Source: Oceaniferula marina (GTDB taxonomy: Bacteria > Verrucomicrobiota > Verrucomicrobiia > Verrucomicrobiales > Akkermansiaceae). Taken from it: a stretch of DNA of 64,000 nt. The stretch is taken from NCBI RefSeq assembly GCF_013391475.1, contig NZ_JACBAZ010000001.1:296902-360901 (forward strand), given 5' to 3'. The notes beneath the pieces were generated by a model, which ran no database searches, was not told the origin of the DNA, and saw only the letters and a program-made list of their open reading frames with translations. The position numbers and the translations under genes were made by a program. Within the stretch, counting starts at the first letter, position 1; each line of letters opens with the position of its first letter. Shown in pieces: positions 16,968 to 26,618 of the stretch.

Positions 16968-17954
16968 ATGAGCGAAACCATACCATTTGAACAAGAAAAC
17001 TCTCAGTTGACCGAGGTGAGGAAAGAGATTAGTCGGGTCGTGGTTGGTCAGCAAGATCTTGTTGACCGCTTGTTGGTGTGTTTGCTTTGTAACGGGCATG
17101 TTCTGATTGAGGGGGTTCCGGGCTTGGCCAAGACGTTAACCGTGAGCACCATGGCTCAAACCTTGGGGGTGGATTTCAGCCGAATCCAATTTACCCCGGA
17201 TTTGCTTCCAGGCGATCTGATTGGAACCTTGATTTACAATCAACAAAGTGGTGAGTTTACACCACATAAAGGGCCCGTATTTGCCAATATTGTGCTTGCG
17301 GATGAGATCAACCGCTCTCCGGCAAAAGTTCAAAGCGCATTATTGGAGGCCATGCAGGAAAAGCAGGTCACCATCGGAACCGACAGCTATCGTTTGGATG
17401 AACCGTTTTTGGTTTTGGCGACTCAAAACCCAATCGAACAAGAGGGAACCTATCCGCTTCCCGAAGCTCAACTGGACCGGTTTATGATGAAGGTTCTGGT
17501 GGATTACCCAAGTCTTGAAGAGGAACATGCGATCATGAGCCGCATGTCTGTGAATCAACCGACACTTGAGGTTCAGAAGGTCATGGAGTCGGCAGATATT
17601 TTAAGCATGCGCGCCAGCCTTGACCAAATCCACACCAGCGAAGTGCTTGAGCATTATGTCATCAAGATTGTGGATGCGACACGTCACCCTGAAACTTATG
17701 GTTTGAGTGAACTGAAACCACTGATCAATCATGGTGTATCTCCGCGAGCGAGTATCTTTCTATTGAAAGGAGCGAAAGCACACGCCATGCTGGAAGGTCG
17801 GGATTATGTTATTCCTGAGGATGTGAAGTGGATTGCCATGGATGTGCTGCGCCACCGGATTTCGATTACGTATAAAGCCGAAGCCGAAGGGAAAAACGTG
17901 GAGTCGATTCTCAGTAAAATTTTATCTTCGGTCGAAACGGTCACCGAGACGTAG
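16968..17954 (+). CDS. moxR: MoxR-type AAA+ ATPase
   Basis: A cytoplasmic ATPase of 328 residues and the first gene of the Bat block. Walker A is GVPGLAKT (about residues 49-56), Walker B is IVLADEINR (near 108-116), sensor 1 is ATQNPIEQEGTYPLPEAQLDR, and an arginine-rich lid follows (NHGVSPRASIFLLKGAKA). MoxR ATPases act as chaperone-like partners of von Willebrand A proteins and are usually encoded next to a DUF58 protein, as here. The next gene starts 127 bp downstream, a gap that leaves room for a separate ribosome site but shows no terminator. Confidence 0.95.
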   Translation: MSETIPFEQENSQLTEVRKEISRVVVGQQDLVDRLLVCLLCNGHVLIEGVPGLAKTLTVSTMAQTLGVDFSRIQFTPDLLPGDLIGTLIYNQQSGEFTPHKGPVFANIVLADEINRSPAKVQSALLEAMQEKQVTIGTDSYRLDEPFLVLATQNPIEQEGTYPLPEAQLDRFMMKVLVDYPSLEEEHAIMSRMSVNQPTLEVQKVMESADILSMRASLDQIHTSEVLEHYVIKIVDATRHPETYGLSELKPLINHGVSPRASIFLLKGAKAHAMLEGRDYVIPEDVKWIAMDVLRHRISITYKAEAEGKNVESILSKILSSVETVTET

Positions 17955-18081
17955 GATGCCATTGGAAATTTTACTATGGGTGAGCGACCGTAATCATTGA
18001 TCATCAGCTATTTTGTTTGTTTCCTCTGCCGGGGCTTGTCCCTTGTAACCGTTGGTATTTTATCCGACTCATCTCCACACC

Positions 18082-18969
18082 ATGCTGAACCAGAAAGAGC
18101 TCGAAAGCAAAGTCAGGCATATCCAGATTTACAGTCGGAAGGCTGTGTTGGAAATGCTGGCTGGAGAGTACCGAAGTAGCTTCAAAGGCATGGGTATTGA
18201 GTTCGAAGATGTCCGGGGGTATCAGCATGGTGACGACGTCCGCTCCATTGATTGGAATGTAACAGCGAGGATTGGCCGTCCCCATGTGAAGACGTTTATG
18301 GAAGAGCGGGAACTCACCTTGTATTTCCTGGTTGATGTTTCGGCTTCGGGTGAATTTGGAAGCTCGGAAATGAGTAAAAAGGAAGTGATGGCCCGGATTG
18401 TTGCCTTGTTGGCATTTGCCTCGGTTCACAACCATGATAATGTGGGCTTGATTCTTTTTGCCGGTGATGTCGAGTTTCACCTTCCACCACGCAAAGGGAA
18501 AAATCAGGTGATGCGAATGGTCGATCATCTGATGCGGCATCCAACCAAGAGCAAAGGAACCAATGTCAAAGCAGCATTGGAATACTTCCAACAGGTGCGT
18601 CGAAGAAGGTGTGTGGCCTTTCTTTTTTCCGACTTTCTTGATACCGGTTATGAACGGACATTGGGGGATGTAGCTCACGCACATGATTTGATCTGTGTCT
18701 CGATCCGAGATCCACGTGAATCCGAGTTGCCCTCCGCCGGGATGCTGGAATTCAGAGACGCGGAAAGCGGGGAACTTCGAACCATTGATTGTAAGGACGG
18801 AGGGCTAAGAGCGAGATTGACGGAACAATCCGAGCGACATCAACGGCAATTGAAGGATCTGTGTCACGAAGTGAATGCAGAGTTGTTGGATATATCCACA
18901 GATGATGATTATCTATACGAAATCATTCAATTTTTCAGGGAACGCTATACGAGGAGTGCCGATGTTTGA
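18082..18969 (+). CDS. DUF58 domain protein, MoxR partner
   Basis: The 295-residue product starts at ATG 18082 (MLNQKELESKVRHIQIYSRK); an earlier TTG at 18052 adds ten unlikely residues. The DUF58 signature is EFEDVRGYQHGDDVRSIDWNVTAR, followed by FLVDVSASG, a degenerate MIDAS-type metal site of the von Willebrand A fold. No membrane segment is seen, so it is a soluble protein at the membrane face. In related operons DUF58 and MoxR act as a pair on the VWA proteins encoded next. Its last codons overlap the following gene by 8 bp (GATGTTTGA), implying translational coupling. Confidence 0.93.
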   Translation: MLNQKELESKVRHIQIYSRKAVLEMLAGEYRSSFKGMGIEFEDVRGYQHGDDVRSIDWNVTARIGRPHVKTFMEERELTLYFLVDVSASGEFGSSEMSKKEVMARIVALLAFASVHNHDNVGLILFAGDVEFHLPPRKGKNQVMRMVDHLMRHPTKSKGTNVKAALEYFQQVRRRRCVAFLFSDFLDTGYERTLGDVAHAHDLICVSIRDPRESELPSAGMLEFRDAESGELRTIDCKDGGLRARLTEQSERHQRQLKDLCHEVNAELLDISTDDDYLYEIIQFFRERYTRSADV

Positions 18970-19969
18970 TTCTCTGAAACCACTATGGAGGCGTTCTCCG
19001 GTAAAGGTATTCCTTCATTTGTCGGCCTGTTTGATGGTATGTTTTTTCAGTGCATGCCAATCCGAGCAGCAACCGCAGGCGGAAAACCAAGAGGTCGGGG
19101 TAGTTCAGGAGTCTGACGTCACCTTGGCCCTGCGGGTATCCGAGACACGCATCCAAACAAGTCAAGGTCTTGAGGTTAACCTGCAAGCTCGTCACCGGCA
19201 GGGGGTGCAACTGATTTTCCCCGAATGGGGGCACCGCTGGGGGACATTTGATGTGTTGGAGCATCATACCAGTTTACCTCATCTCGATGAGCATGGATGG
19301 ATTCAGCAGGATGTGAGCCTGACCTTATTTCCTGATGCTCCTGGTAAGCAAACTGTCGAGGCGCTCCCTGTAGAAGTGATTCAGTCTGATGGAAGGCGGA
19401 GGTCCATCCATACAGAGTCTATTTCTGTGGAGGTTGTGTCGGTTTTACATGAACCCGGTTCAGAACCCAAACTTCAAGATATTGTGGAGGAATCCCGACC
19501 GGAGTACCGACTCTCCACTGGCCGTATGCTGGTTTATCTGATCGCCCTCGCGTTATTCGTTCTGGTGTGTCTGGGGATCGGAATCTTTCTCTATCGGAAA
19601 TTTTTTCGTGGGGGTGATCGATCTTCTAACGCAAGGCAACTTCCTGATAGTCGATTCCTGCTGACACAGGACCCTGAGGAAGCACTGATGAATCTTGAAC
19701 CTATTTTATCCAGGGAACTCTCAGCTGTTTATCACTGGAAATTATGCTCCAACGATTTTCACCACCTTTCTGAACACCTTGATGTAAGCAAGCCGATACA
19801 TGCTGAGTTGCAGCAATTGATATCGAAGTACAATAGCTATCAATACGCTGGGGCGCGTAGTCAAGGTGACGCAGAACAGCTATGCCGAAGTTTTTTCTTT
19901 TGGATCGAGCAGGTGATCCAAGAATCAAGCAATGGTGTCATGGTTGAAGGGAAGGGGGACATGCAATGA
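18962..19969 (+). CDS. Predicted membrane lipoprotein in the bat operon, unknown function
   Basis: The 335-residue protein starts at ATG 18962 inside the end of the DUF58 gene. A basic leader and hydrophobic stretch end at FFSAC (Cys32), a lipobox-like site although the -3 residue is phenylalanine. Residues about 45-165 look like a beta-sandwich resembling the N-terminus of BatD (regular VTLALRVSETRIQTSQGLEV pattern). A single strong membrane helix (MLVYLIALALFVLVCLGIGI, near 190) is followed by a cytoplasmic C-terminal domain of about 125 residues. It sits where other operons carry a DUF4381-type protein. The ATGA overlap with the next gene points to tight coupling. Confidence 0.75.
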   Translation: MFDSLKPLWRRSPVKVFLHLSACLMVCFFSACQSEQQPQAENQEVGVVQESDVTLALRVSETRIQTSQGLEVNLQARHRQGVQLIFPEWGHRWGTFDVLEHHTSLPHLDEHGWIQQDVSLTLFPDAPGKQTVEALPVEVIQSDGRRRSIHTESISVEVVSVLHEPGSEPKLQDIVEESRPEYRLSTGRMLVYLIALALFVLVCLGIGIFLYRKFFRGGDRSSNARQLPDSRFLLTQDPEEALMNLEPILSRELSAVYHWKLCSNDFHHLSEHLDVSKPIHAELQQLISKYNSYQYAGARSQGDAEQLCRSFFFWIEQVIQESSNGVMVEGKGDMQ

Positions 19970-21027
19970 ATTGGCAGAACTCTGAATGGTGGTTTCCTAC
20001 GGCTTTTTCATCACCACAATGGTTTTGGCTATTGCTGCTGCTGCCAATCATCGCTTTCTATCAGCGTCGCTTAAGGCGACAGGATGCCATTGTCTATTCC
20101 TCGGTTGCTTTGTTTGGTGAGCATGTAAAAACATGGCGTCAGTATTTATTGTTTATTCCGCCACTTTGCCTCCATCTCGCCTTAATCTGTTTGATCGCCT
20201 GTCTGGCTCGTCCGCAAATTGAATCGACTGGAACCAGGCAGGACCGCGAGGGGATTGCAATTCAGATGTTAGTGGATGTTTCGAGCAGCATGGATATGGA
20301 TATCCAGACGCCTGACGGACCCATGACCCGAATGGAGGTTGCAAAAAAAGTGATGGAGCAATTTGTCATTGGTGATGGTGACTCCCTGAGCGGCAGGCCG
20401 GACGATACCATCGGCGTAGTTTCCTTTGCTCGATATTCCGACAGCATCTGCCCTATGACGCTCGGGCACGATGCCTTGGTTCATATTATCCGGGAGTTGA
20501 CGATCAATGATCGCCCGAACGAGGACGGGACCGCTTATGGTGATGCAACGGCACTTGCTGCAGCTCAACTCAAACAGCAAGACCGCGAAGATGGCGCGAT
20601 GAAAAGTAAGGTCATTTTGTTGCTCACCGATGGAGAAAATAATTGCGGAACCCAGATGCCTCTACAAGCCGCATCCATGGCCAAAGAATGGGGTATACGC
20701 ATTTACACCATCAGTTTGCAAGAAACCGCGAAGCCTAAAATGATCCAAACCGATGCCGGTAAGTTTTTCCGACCAGACACCCGATCGGAGTCGGACCGTG
20801 TGCTCGAAAAGATGGCAAGCTCGACCGGAGGCGTCTTTAGAACGGCCCATGACATGGACTCGCTCCAGTCGGTTTACAAGGAAATCAACACGCTCGAGAA
20901 GACCAAACTCGAAGAAGTCGACTACATCGAATATGATGAAGCGTTTACCTTTTATGCCCTGTCTGCCTTACTTCTCTTGTTGGTTCGCTATGCCCTGAGT
21001 TCAACGATTTTGAGGATTTCACCCTAA
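19966..21027 (+). CDS. batA: BatA-type von Willebrand A membrane protein
   Basis: The protein of 353 residues has two N-terminal membrane helices (about 17-32 and 60-81), a von Willebrand A domain and a C-terminal membrane helix (FYALSALLLLLVRYAL). The metal-ion-dependent adhesion site is intact: DVSSSMD at 104-110, a threonine in GTAYGDA and LLTDGENN. BatA proteins form part of the membrane complex first described for Bacteroides aerotolerance; their exact target is uncertain. The start codon overlaps the stop of the preceding gene (ATGA). Confidence 0.9.
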   Translation: MNWQNSEWWFPTAFSSPQWFWLLLLLPIIAFYQRRLRRQDAIVYSSVALFGEHVKTWRQYLLFIPPLCLHLALICLIACLARPQIESTGTRQDREGIAIQMLVDVSSSMDMDIQTPDGPMTRMEVAKKVMEQFVIGDGDSLSGRPDDTIGVVSFARYSDSICPMTLGHDALVHIIRELTINDRPNEDGTAYGDATALAAAQLKQQDREDGAMKSKVILLLTDGENNCGTQMPLQAASMAKEWGIRIYTISLQETAKPKMIQTDAGKFFRPDTRSESDRVLEKMASSTGGVFRTAHDMDSLQSVYKEINTLEKTKLEEVDYIEYDEAFTFYALSALLLLLVRYALSSTILRISP

Positions 21028-21040
21028 AGCACGACTTTTT

Positions 21041-23119
21041 ATGAAAGAGCTTATCTTTTACCAACCCTGGATGATCGTCCTATTGCTGCTCGTGCCGGTA
21101 ATGGTCGTGTTGTTTCAGTTGCGTCTGGCGAAACAGCGCCGAGACCTCTCAAGATTCGGACAAAGTGACCGGGGAAGCAAAGCGAAACGTTCTCATTATT
21201 CGATGGAGCCGTGGCGTCTGGGATTGCTTATTGGAGCTTGCCTGATGGTTGTTATTGCCCTGATGCGTCCGGCTGTCAACCCGCACCCCAAACTGATCCA
21301 GCGGGACGGCCGGGACCTTGTCTTTTTATTGGATGTCTCGAAAAGTATGCTCGCAGATGATTTGCAGCCAAACCGACTGGAGGTCGCGAAAAATGCAATT
21401 GCTGAGTGTGTGGTGAGTCTGCAGGACCACAGGGTGGGCTTGGTCGTTTTTGCCGGTTCGTCATCCATTGCCTGCCCCTTGACAACGGATCGAAATTTTT
21501 TCCTGAACAGTTTGGAAAAAGTGGGTCCGGATAGTGTGGCTCATGGGGGGACCCGTATCGGTGACGCTTTGCTTAAGGTTTGCGATAAGTTGTTTTCCGA
21601 TCAGGACCACGGCTACAAAGACATCGTGCTGTTGTCGGACGGAGGTGACCAGAGCAGTGGTCTGGGGCAGTCGATTGATCAAATGAATGCCTTGCAGATC
21701 CGTCTGATTGCCATTGGTATGGGAGACCCTGATCAGGGGGCTCGCATTCCATCAAGCAAAGGAGCATCTGACTTTGTCATGTATCAGGGGCAAGAGGTTT
21801 GGACCAAGATGGATGGAGCTCAATTGAGTGGTCTTGTAAAGCGGACGGAGCAGGCTGCGTATTTACCTGTTGGAAAACGCAGAATGAATCTCGCTCATAT
21901 TTACAAACGCCTAAGTGAACAAGGGGGGACGCAAATGATGGCAGAAGAGAGTGTGATTGATTACGACGAGATCTTTCAAGTGTTCATCGCATTGTCGATT
22001 TTTCTTTTGGTGGTAATGGCCTTCACTCCACACACCTTTCGTCGAACCTTGATCAAGTCCTCGATGGTACTGGCTTTACTTATTCCCATCATCGCCGGGG
22101 TGGGGCAGGCCGAGGCCGGGGAAACCGAGGCTGCTTTTTCCAAGGGAAACAGCTTTTACCGAAAAGGTCATTACGAGGACGCCATCGCACAATATGAGTC
22201 GGCCTTGAAAAACCGGGGGGGGGAGACGATGACACGAGACTTGAGTTACAATCTGGGCAATGCCTATTACCAGCTTTCAAAGCAAGTGGATAATGACTAC
22301 ACAGCACTCGCGTTAATCAATCAAAGTGTCGATATGTACCGGCGCCTACTCAGGCAGAATGATTCCGATTTGCAAGCAGCCATCAACAATGAGGTCGTGC
22401 GCGCAGCCCGTCGGAAGATGGAACAAAAAATCAAGCAGGACGAGGAACGCAGGCAGAAGATGCAGGCTGCAATGGAGCTCATTCGTCAACGCCTCATCTC
22501 CCTGATCGAACGACAGGGGGAGAACCTGCCCCAGGCAGATGAACCTGAGGACCAACCACTCGAGGAGTGGGTGTCACGTGAGCAAAAAATTGCCGATGGA
22601 ACAGACCGAGTGTCGGCGCTGTTGATTCGTTTTAACGAAACCTTTTTTGAAGGAGTGCCCAAGGATCTGACGCCCATGGCGCAATCCCAAAAGCATGTTT
22701 CCACGGCCTTTCTTCATCAACGTGAGGGCATCATGGTATTTTCAGCCAGCTGGCCGGGAGCCCTTGAAAAAGGGAGGGCGTCGATGCAGTCTCTGCAAGA
22801 TGCTTTGGCGGCATTACCCCAGGATTCAGAGGGGAGTGGTCAGGATGGAGATCAGGAGGAAGGTGAGTCGGATGAAGAAAGCGAGTCAGGTGATGAGGGC
22901 GAAGAAAGTGACGGGGATGAGGGGGAGTCGGAATCATCAGAAGCTGATGATGGCGAGATGTCTGAATCCTCGCAAAGCAAAACCGACCTTGAGTCCATCG
23001 ATTTACCGCCGCCTAGTAATTCACCGGAAGAGGTGATCCGGATGAGTCAGGAAATGCAGGAAGCCCGGCAGGCGGCCGGAGCTAAGAAGAAAGGGAAACC
23101 CGTAGATAAAGATTGGTAA
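21041..23119 (+). CDS. batB: BatB-BatC fusion: VWA domain plus TPR region (692 aa)
   Basis: Residues 1-75 hold two membrane helices and residues about 90-290 a von Willebrand A domain with intact MIDAS (DVSKSM at 98-103, GGTRIGDA, LLSDGGD). Further helices lie near 310 (FQVFIALSIFLLVVMAF) and 336-355. After GQAEAGETEAA a TPR region begins (FSKGNSFYRKGHYEDAIAQY, then SYNLGNAYYQ), which in other genomes is the separate protein BatC. A coiled, charged segment and a strongly acidic serine/glutamate/aspartate-rich stretch (about 600-650) close the protein. BatB and BatC are therefore one polypeptide here. The next gene begins 2 bp after its stop. Confidence 0.9.
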   Translation: MKELIFYQPWMIVLLLLVPVMVVLFQLRLAKQRRDLSRFGQSDRGSKAKRSHYSMEPWRLGLLIGACLMVVIALMRPAVNPHPKLIQRDGRDLVFLLDVSKSMLADDLQPNRLEVAKNAIAECVVSLQDHRVGLVVFAGSSSIACPLTTDRNFFLNSLEKVGPDSVAHGGTRIGDALLKVCDKLFSDQDHGYKDIVLLSDGGDQSSGLGQSIDQMNALQIRLIAIGMGDPDQGARIPSSKGASDFVMYQGQEVWTKMDGAQLSGLVKRTEQAAYLPVGKRRMNLAHIYKRLSEQGGTQMMAEESVIDYDEIFQVFIALSIFLLVVMAFTPHTFRRTLIKSSMVLALLIPIIAGVGQAEAGETEAAFSKGNSFYRKGHYEDAIAQYESALKNRGGETMTRDLSYNLGNAYYQLSKQVDNDYTALALINQSVDMYRRLLRQNDSDLQAAINNEVVRAARRKMEQKIKQDEERRQKMQAAMELIRQRLISLIERQGENLPQADEPEDQPLEEWVSREQKIADGTDRVSALLIRFNETFFEGVPKDLTPMAQSQKHVSTAFLHQREGIMVFSASWPGALEKGRASMQSLQDALAALPQDSEGSGQDGDQEEGESDEESESGDEGEESDGDEGESESSEADDGEMSESSQSKTDLESIDLPPPSNSPEEVIRMSQEMQEARQAAGAKKKGKPVDKDW

Positions 23120-23121
23120 AA

Positions 23122-24981
23122 ATGATGAATATGTATCAACGCATACCCAGGGTGTGGGCCATCCTGTTGACAGGGCTTATTTGCTCCCAGGTTCTTTTGG
23201 CTCAGAGCCCGAAGATTCATGTGGGCAAATCAACGAAGTCCTTTTTTGTAGGTGAGTCATTTACTTATGAGATCCTTGTCAGTGGAGCCAAAAAGGTCGA
23301 GGTGTCAGAACCTGAGAGCAATGATGAGCTGAGCATTCGTTTTCTTGAGAAGGTCGAAATGCCACAAACCAATCCTCCGTCCGTTGCGGTGCGGTATCGA
23401 ATGATCCCGATGATTCCTGGAACCATTATGATGCCAGTGCTTGAAGTTCAAGCCGACGAGGAGGTGTTGCTTACGGAAGAGGAAGACATGATCGACGTGG
23501 CGAAGCCTGAAGTCTACCCGGGGTTAAGACTGGAACGTGAGCTCCCTCAAAGGGATCTCTACGTCGGTGAACCCTTTCAGGTGAACTATGTCTGGAAGTC
23601 ACCCTTGCCGCTGAGCGGCTTTCGCGCCATCCAGCTTCAAATTCCCTTGTTTTATGATCATCGGTTTTCCATCCGTTCACCGCACCACTGGATTGACGGT
23701 GATGACAAAGCTGCCATTGGCTTCCCGGTATCCAATACCCGATTGATTGCCCGGTACGAGGCCATACAAGAAGCCGGAGTTCACCTCAACACGGTGTCAT
23801 TTGCCAAAATTGCCATCCCTAAGCGGGAGGGCGAAATTTCACTCCAGCCGGCGACCTTGCTTGGCTCCTATATCGCTCCACCCGAAAATCAGAAGCGGGT
23901 CCGTGGCTGGCAAACCAATTACCCGAGCTACTTTAACAACAATTTTTTCGAGTCGATCGATCATGAGTCGTTTGCCAAATATTATGTATCCTCTCCGAGG
24001 CAGACATTGAGGGTTTTACCTTTGCCTCTTGCCGGTAAACCTGACGATTTTGCCGGGCAAGTGGGTAACCGTAGCGTGACGGTTGAGGCTAGCCCCAAGG
24101 TGGTAAGTGCTGGAGACCCCATCACTCTGACCATCGTCGTTGAGGGATGTCCGTATCCTGAAGTCGTAGAGCTTCCATCGCTATCTGAGCAACTTGCCTT
24201 CACCCGTCAGTTTACCATCCCCCCCAAACAATCCAGAGGTAAGATTGAAGGACAAAGCATTACTTTTGTTCGAACCTTGCGGCCCAAGGGGCAGGATGTA
24301 ACCGCGATCCCGGCCATACGTTTGCCATATTTTGACCCCGCATCCAAACAGTATGGCGTCGCAGCATCCGACCCCATCCCCATCACGGTCAAGGCAAGTG
24401 AGATGGCAACGGCCTTTGATGCACAGCTCAGCGGTTCGGACTCACTGCGCAATCAGGTGATTGCCAACAATGAGGGGATCCAAGCCAATTTTCAAAGTCT
24501 CACCCCTGATGGTTTATTTGGTTTGAGCCGTTTCCAGTGCCTGCTTGTATTCTCACTGATGCCTCCTCTTGTTTTTGCTGCAATCTATCTGGCGAGCAGA
24601 TCCTACCGCTTGAGATTAAATGACCCGGTTCGGGCCAGATCAGCTTCCGCGATGCGCCGTTTTCGTCGGAATCTAGCGAGAGTTTCCGCAGCAGCCCCAA
24701 ACGATCAGGACCACCGCTTACTCTTACCCTTGAACCAGGCAATGCGCGGGTACTTTGCCGATCAATTGAACTTGGTCGAGCAGGCTCACACTTTTTCGGA
24801 TTTGGAGAAACGACTCGGTGGACGTATTGATCCGGAACTCTTGGAACAACTCAAAGAGCTGTATACCAAATGCCAGGAACCTCAATTTTGTGAGAAAGCG
24901 CCCCCCCCAACAAGCGATGACCTTCGCAGCTTGATCCGCACCGTTCAAACCACCATTACACGTATTGATCAATCGATATGA
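23122..24981 (+). CDS. batD: BatD-type protein
   Basis: The 619-residue product starts at ATG 23122 (MMNMYQRIPRVW); the signal peptide ends near LLAQS. Extracytoplasmic residues show the repeated beta-sandwich pattern of BatD: KSTKSFFVGESFTYEILVSG, then LYVGEPFQVNYVW and ASPKVVSAGDPITLTIVVEG. A single membrane helix (LVFSLMPPLVFAAIYLAS, about 470-490) is followed by a cytoplasmic tail of about 130 residues. BatD is thought to be the periplasmic part of the Bat complex. It overlaps batE by ATGA. Confidence 0.88.
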   Translation: MMNMYQRIPRVWAILLTGLICSQVLLAQSPKIHVGKSTKSFFVGESFTYEILVSGAKKVEVSEPESNDELSIRFLEKVEMPQTNPPSVAVRYRMIPMIPGTIMMPVLEVQADEEVLLTEEEDMIDVAKPEVYPGLRLERELPQRDLYVGEPFQVNYVWKSPLPLSGFRAIQLQIPLFYDHRFSIRSPHHWIDGDDKAAIGFPVSNTRLIARYEAIQEAGVHLNTVSFAKIAIPKREGEISLQPATLLGSYIAPPENQKRVRGWQTNYPSYFNNNFFESIDHESFAKYYVSSPRQTLRVLPLPLAGKPDDFAGQVGNRSVTVEASPKVVSAGDPITLTIVVEGCPYPEVVELPSLSEQLAFTRQFTIPPKQSRGKIEGQSITFVRTLRPKGQDVTAIPAIRLPYFDPASKQYGVAASDPIPITVKASEMATAFDAQLSGSDSLRNQVIANNEGIQANFQSLTPDGLFGLSRFQCLLVFSLMPPLVFAAIYLASRSYRLRLNDPVRARSASAMRRFRRNLARVSAAAPNDQDHRLLLPLNQAMRGYFADQLNLVEQAHTFSDLEKRLGGRIDPELLEQLKELYTKCQEPQFCEKAPPPTSDDLRSLIRTVQTTITRIDQSI

Positions 24982-25796
24982 AATTCATTCTTCTCTTTCT
25001 CACCCTGCTGGTAATCTCAGCAGTATCCGCTGTCACTTGCGCGGAGGAGTCTTCAAGCGACGCCTTTGTCCGAGCCAATCGTTTGTTTGATCAGGCGAAT
25101 CAGGAGTCGTTGGTCAACCCGGCAGAGGCCAAGGAGCTTTATCTGGAGTCAATTTTGCTCTACCAGCAGTTGCTTGATCGCCAGGAGTTCAAGTCTGCGG
25201 AATTGCACACCAACCTGGGCAATGCCTATTTTTTTGCGGGAGAGCATGGTTATGCCGTTTTGAATTACCAACGCGCACTGCACATGGACCCTTTGCAGGG
25301 GGAAGCCAAACACAACCTGCAGTACGCGAGATCATTGGCCATTGATGAGTTAGAGGAATCCCGGAGTCAGAAAATCACCAGAGTGTTGAGTTTTTGGCAT
25401 CGCTGGCCGTTCGGTCTTCGCCTGTTGATCTTTGGCTTTGCTCATTTTGCGGTTTGGGGACTGTTGGCGGCCTACCTCTTACGAAAGATTCCTAAAAACG
25501 GGTGGACTTTGGCTGGCGTGAGCGCGGGAGCATTTCTTGTTCTTGTGTTTGGCTCCTCACTGTGGGTGAGTTATTGCGCTTGGGATAATGATGTCGACGG
25601 AGTGGTGGTGGAACGCGAAATCGTTGCTCGTCACGGAAACGGCTATATTTATGGCAACGCCTTCAACTCACCTCTACACGCAGGAACCGAATTCACTATC
25701 CTTGAAGAGCGGGGGGATTGGTGCCATGTCCGTCTCTTGGACAGGAAAACCTGTTGGCTGCCTCAATCGGCGATTCGGAGGGTGAAGGAGGATTGA
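24978..25796 (+). CDS. batE: BatE-type protein: TPR and SH3-like domains
   Basis: The 272-residue protein has a signal peptide (MKFILLFLTLLVISAVSAVTCA), a TPR pair (LHTNLGNAYFFAGEHGYAVL, NYQRALHMDPLQGEAKHNL), two membrane helices (about 150-170 and 178-200) and a C-terminal bacterial SH3-like domain (VDGVVVEREIVARHGNG ... CWLPQSAIR). This layout is typical of BatE. Its start overlaps batD. An 84-bp gap without a clear terminator follows before exbB. Confidence 0.88.
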   Translation: MKFILLFLTLLVISAVSAVTCAEESSSDAFVRANRLFDQANQESLVNPAEAKELYLESILLYQQLLDRQEFKSAELHTNLGNAYFFAGEHGYAVLNYQRALHMDPLQGEAKHNLQYARSLAIDELEESRSQKITRVLSFWHRWPFGLRLLIFGFAHFAVWGLLAAYLLRKIPKNGWTLAGVSAGAFLVLVFGSSLWVSYCAWDNDVDGVVVEREIVARHGNGYIYGNAFNSPLHAGTEFTILEERGDWCHVRLLDRKTCWLPQSAIRRVKED

Positions 25797-25880
25797 AGGG
25801 AGACTTGACGCAGCAAGCCCCTTTGGTGGTTTGAGGTTAAGACAGAAGAAATACCATTTGTTACTGGAAATTCGTCCCAT

Positions 25881-26600
25881 ATGGTGCATTTCCTATGCAT
25901 CACATTTCCTATGACGACTTTTCAATTACTCATGGATTCTTCCGATCCGCCTGCGTGGCAAACCGTTTGGGGGTTTTTCAGCCAAGGTGGATGGTTTATG
26001 ATCCCCATCCTGTTGTGTTCCATTATCGCGGTGGCCGTGATCGTTTTCAAGCTGATGACGGTTAGCAAGGCTCTTGTCATGCCAGACAAACTGGTATCGG
26101 AGGTGGAGCAAATCGAATCCTATTTGGAAGCCGGGCATCTGAACCATTTGGATCAGATTTTTTCCGCGGGGGATACGGCTTTGGCCCGACTTTGCGATGT
26201 GGCGTTACATAATGCCGGCAGGCGCGAGGGCAAGGTGCAAGAGGCCGTGCAGTCGGCAGCCCGCGAGGAAATTGTCAAAATGCACGCCGGTATGTCAGCA
26301 CTTGAGGTTGTGATTACGATTGCGCCATTGCTTGGGCTGCTGGGAACGGCCAGCGGACTGGTGGTTGTCTTTGCCCATGTCGGCCAATCTGCAGATCACG
26401 CCAGTGTGGGGCAGGGGATTTCAATCGCATTGAATACAACCGTTGCGGGACTCGCTGTCGCTGTTCCCACGGTGATTGCCCATAGCCATTTCAACCGTAA
26501 AATTGAAACAATGGCAGCCCGGTTGGAAGTGATCATGGGGAAAGTCATTTCGGCATTCCACCATCAACAAGCCTTTTTTGGTCGTCACGACGACGCGTAA
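25881..26600 (+). CDS. exbB: ExbB/TolQ/MotA-family proton channel protein
   Basis: Up to 239 residues from ATG 25881; a second ATG at 25911 is also possible. Three membrane helices are arranged as in ExbB: about 30-55 (WFMIPILLCSIIAVAVIVF), about 140-165 (VVITIAPLLGLLGTASGLVV) and about 175-200 (ISIALNTTVAGLAVAVPTVI). The conserved glycine/threonine-rich region PLLGLLGTASG and the NTTVAGL block are intact. With ExbD it forms a proton-driven motor in the inner membrane. No TonB or TolA partner is visible nearby. Confidence 0.9.
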   Translation: MVHFLCITFPMTTFQLLMDSSDPPAWQTVWGFFSQGGWFMIPILLCSIIAVAVIVFKLMTVSKALVMPDKLVSEVEQIESYLEAGHLNHLDQIFSAGDTALARLCDVALHNAGRREGKVQEAVQSAAREEIVKMHAGMSALEVVITIAPLLGLLGTASGLVVVFAHVGQSADHASVGQGISIALNTTVAGLAVAVPTVIAHSHFNRKIETMAARLEVIMGKVISAFHHQQAFFGRHDDA

Positions 26601-26618
26601 TCTTTTAGCTGACACGTT

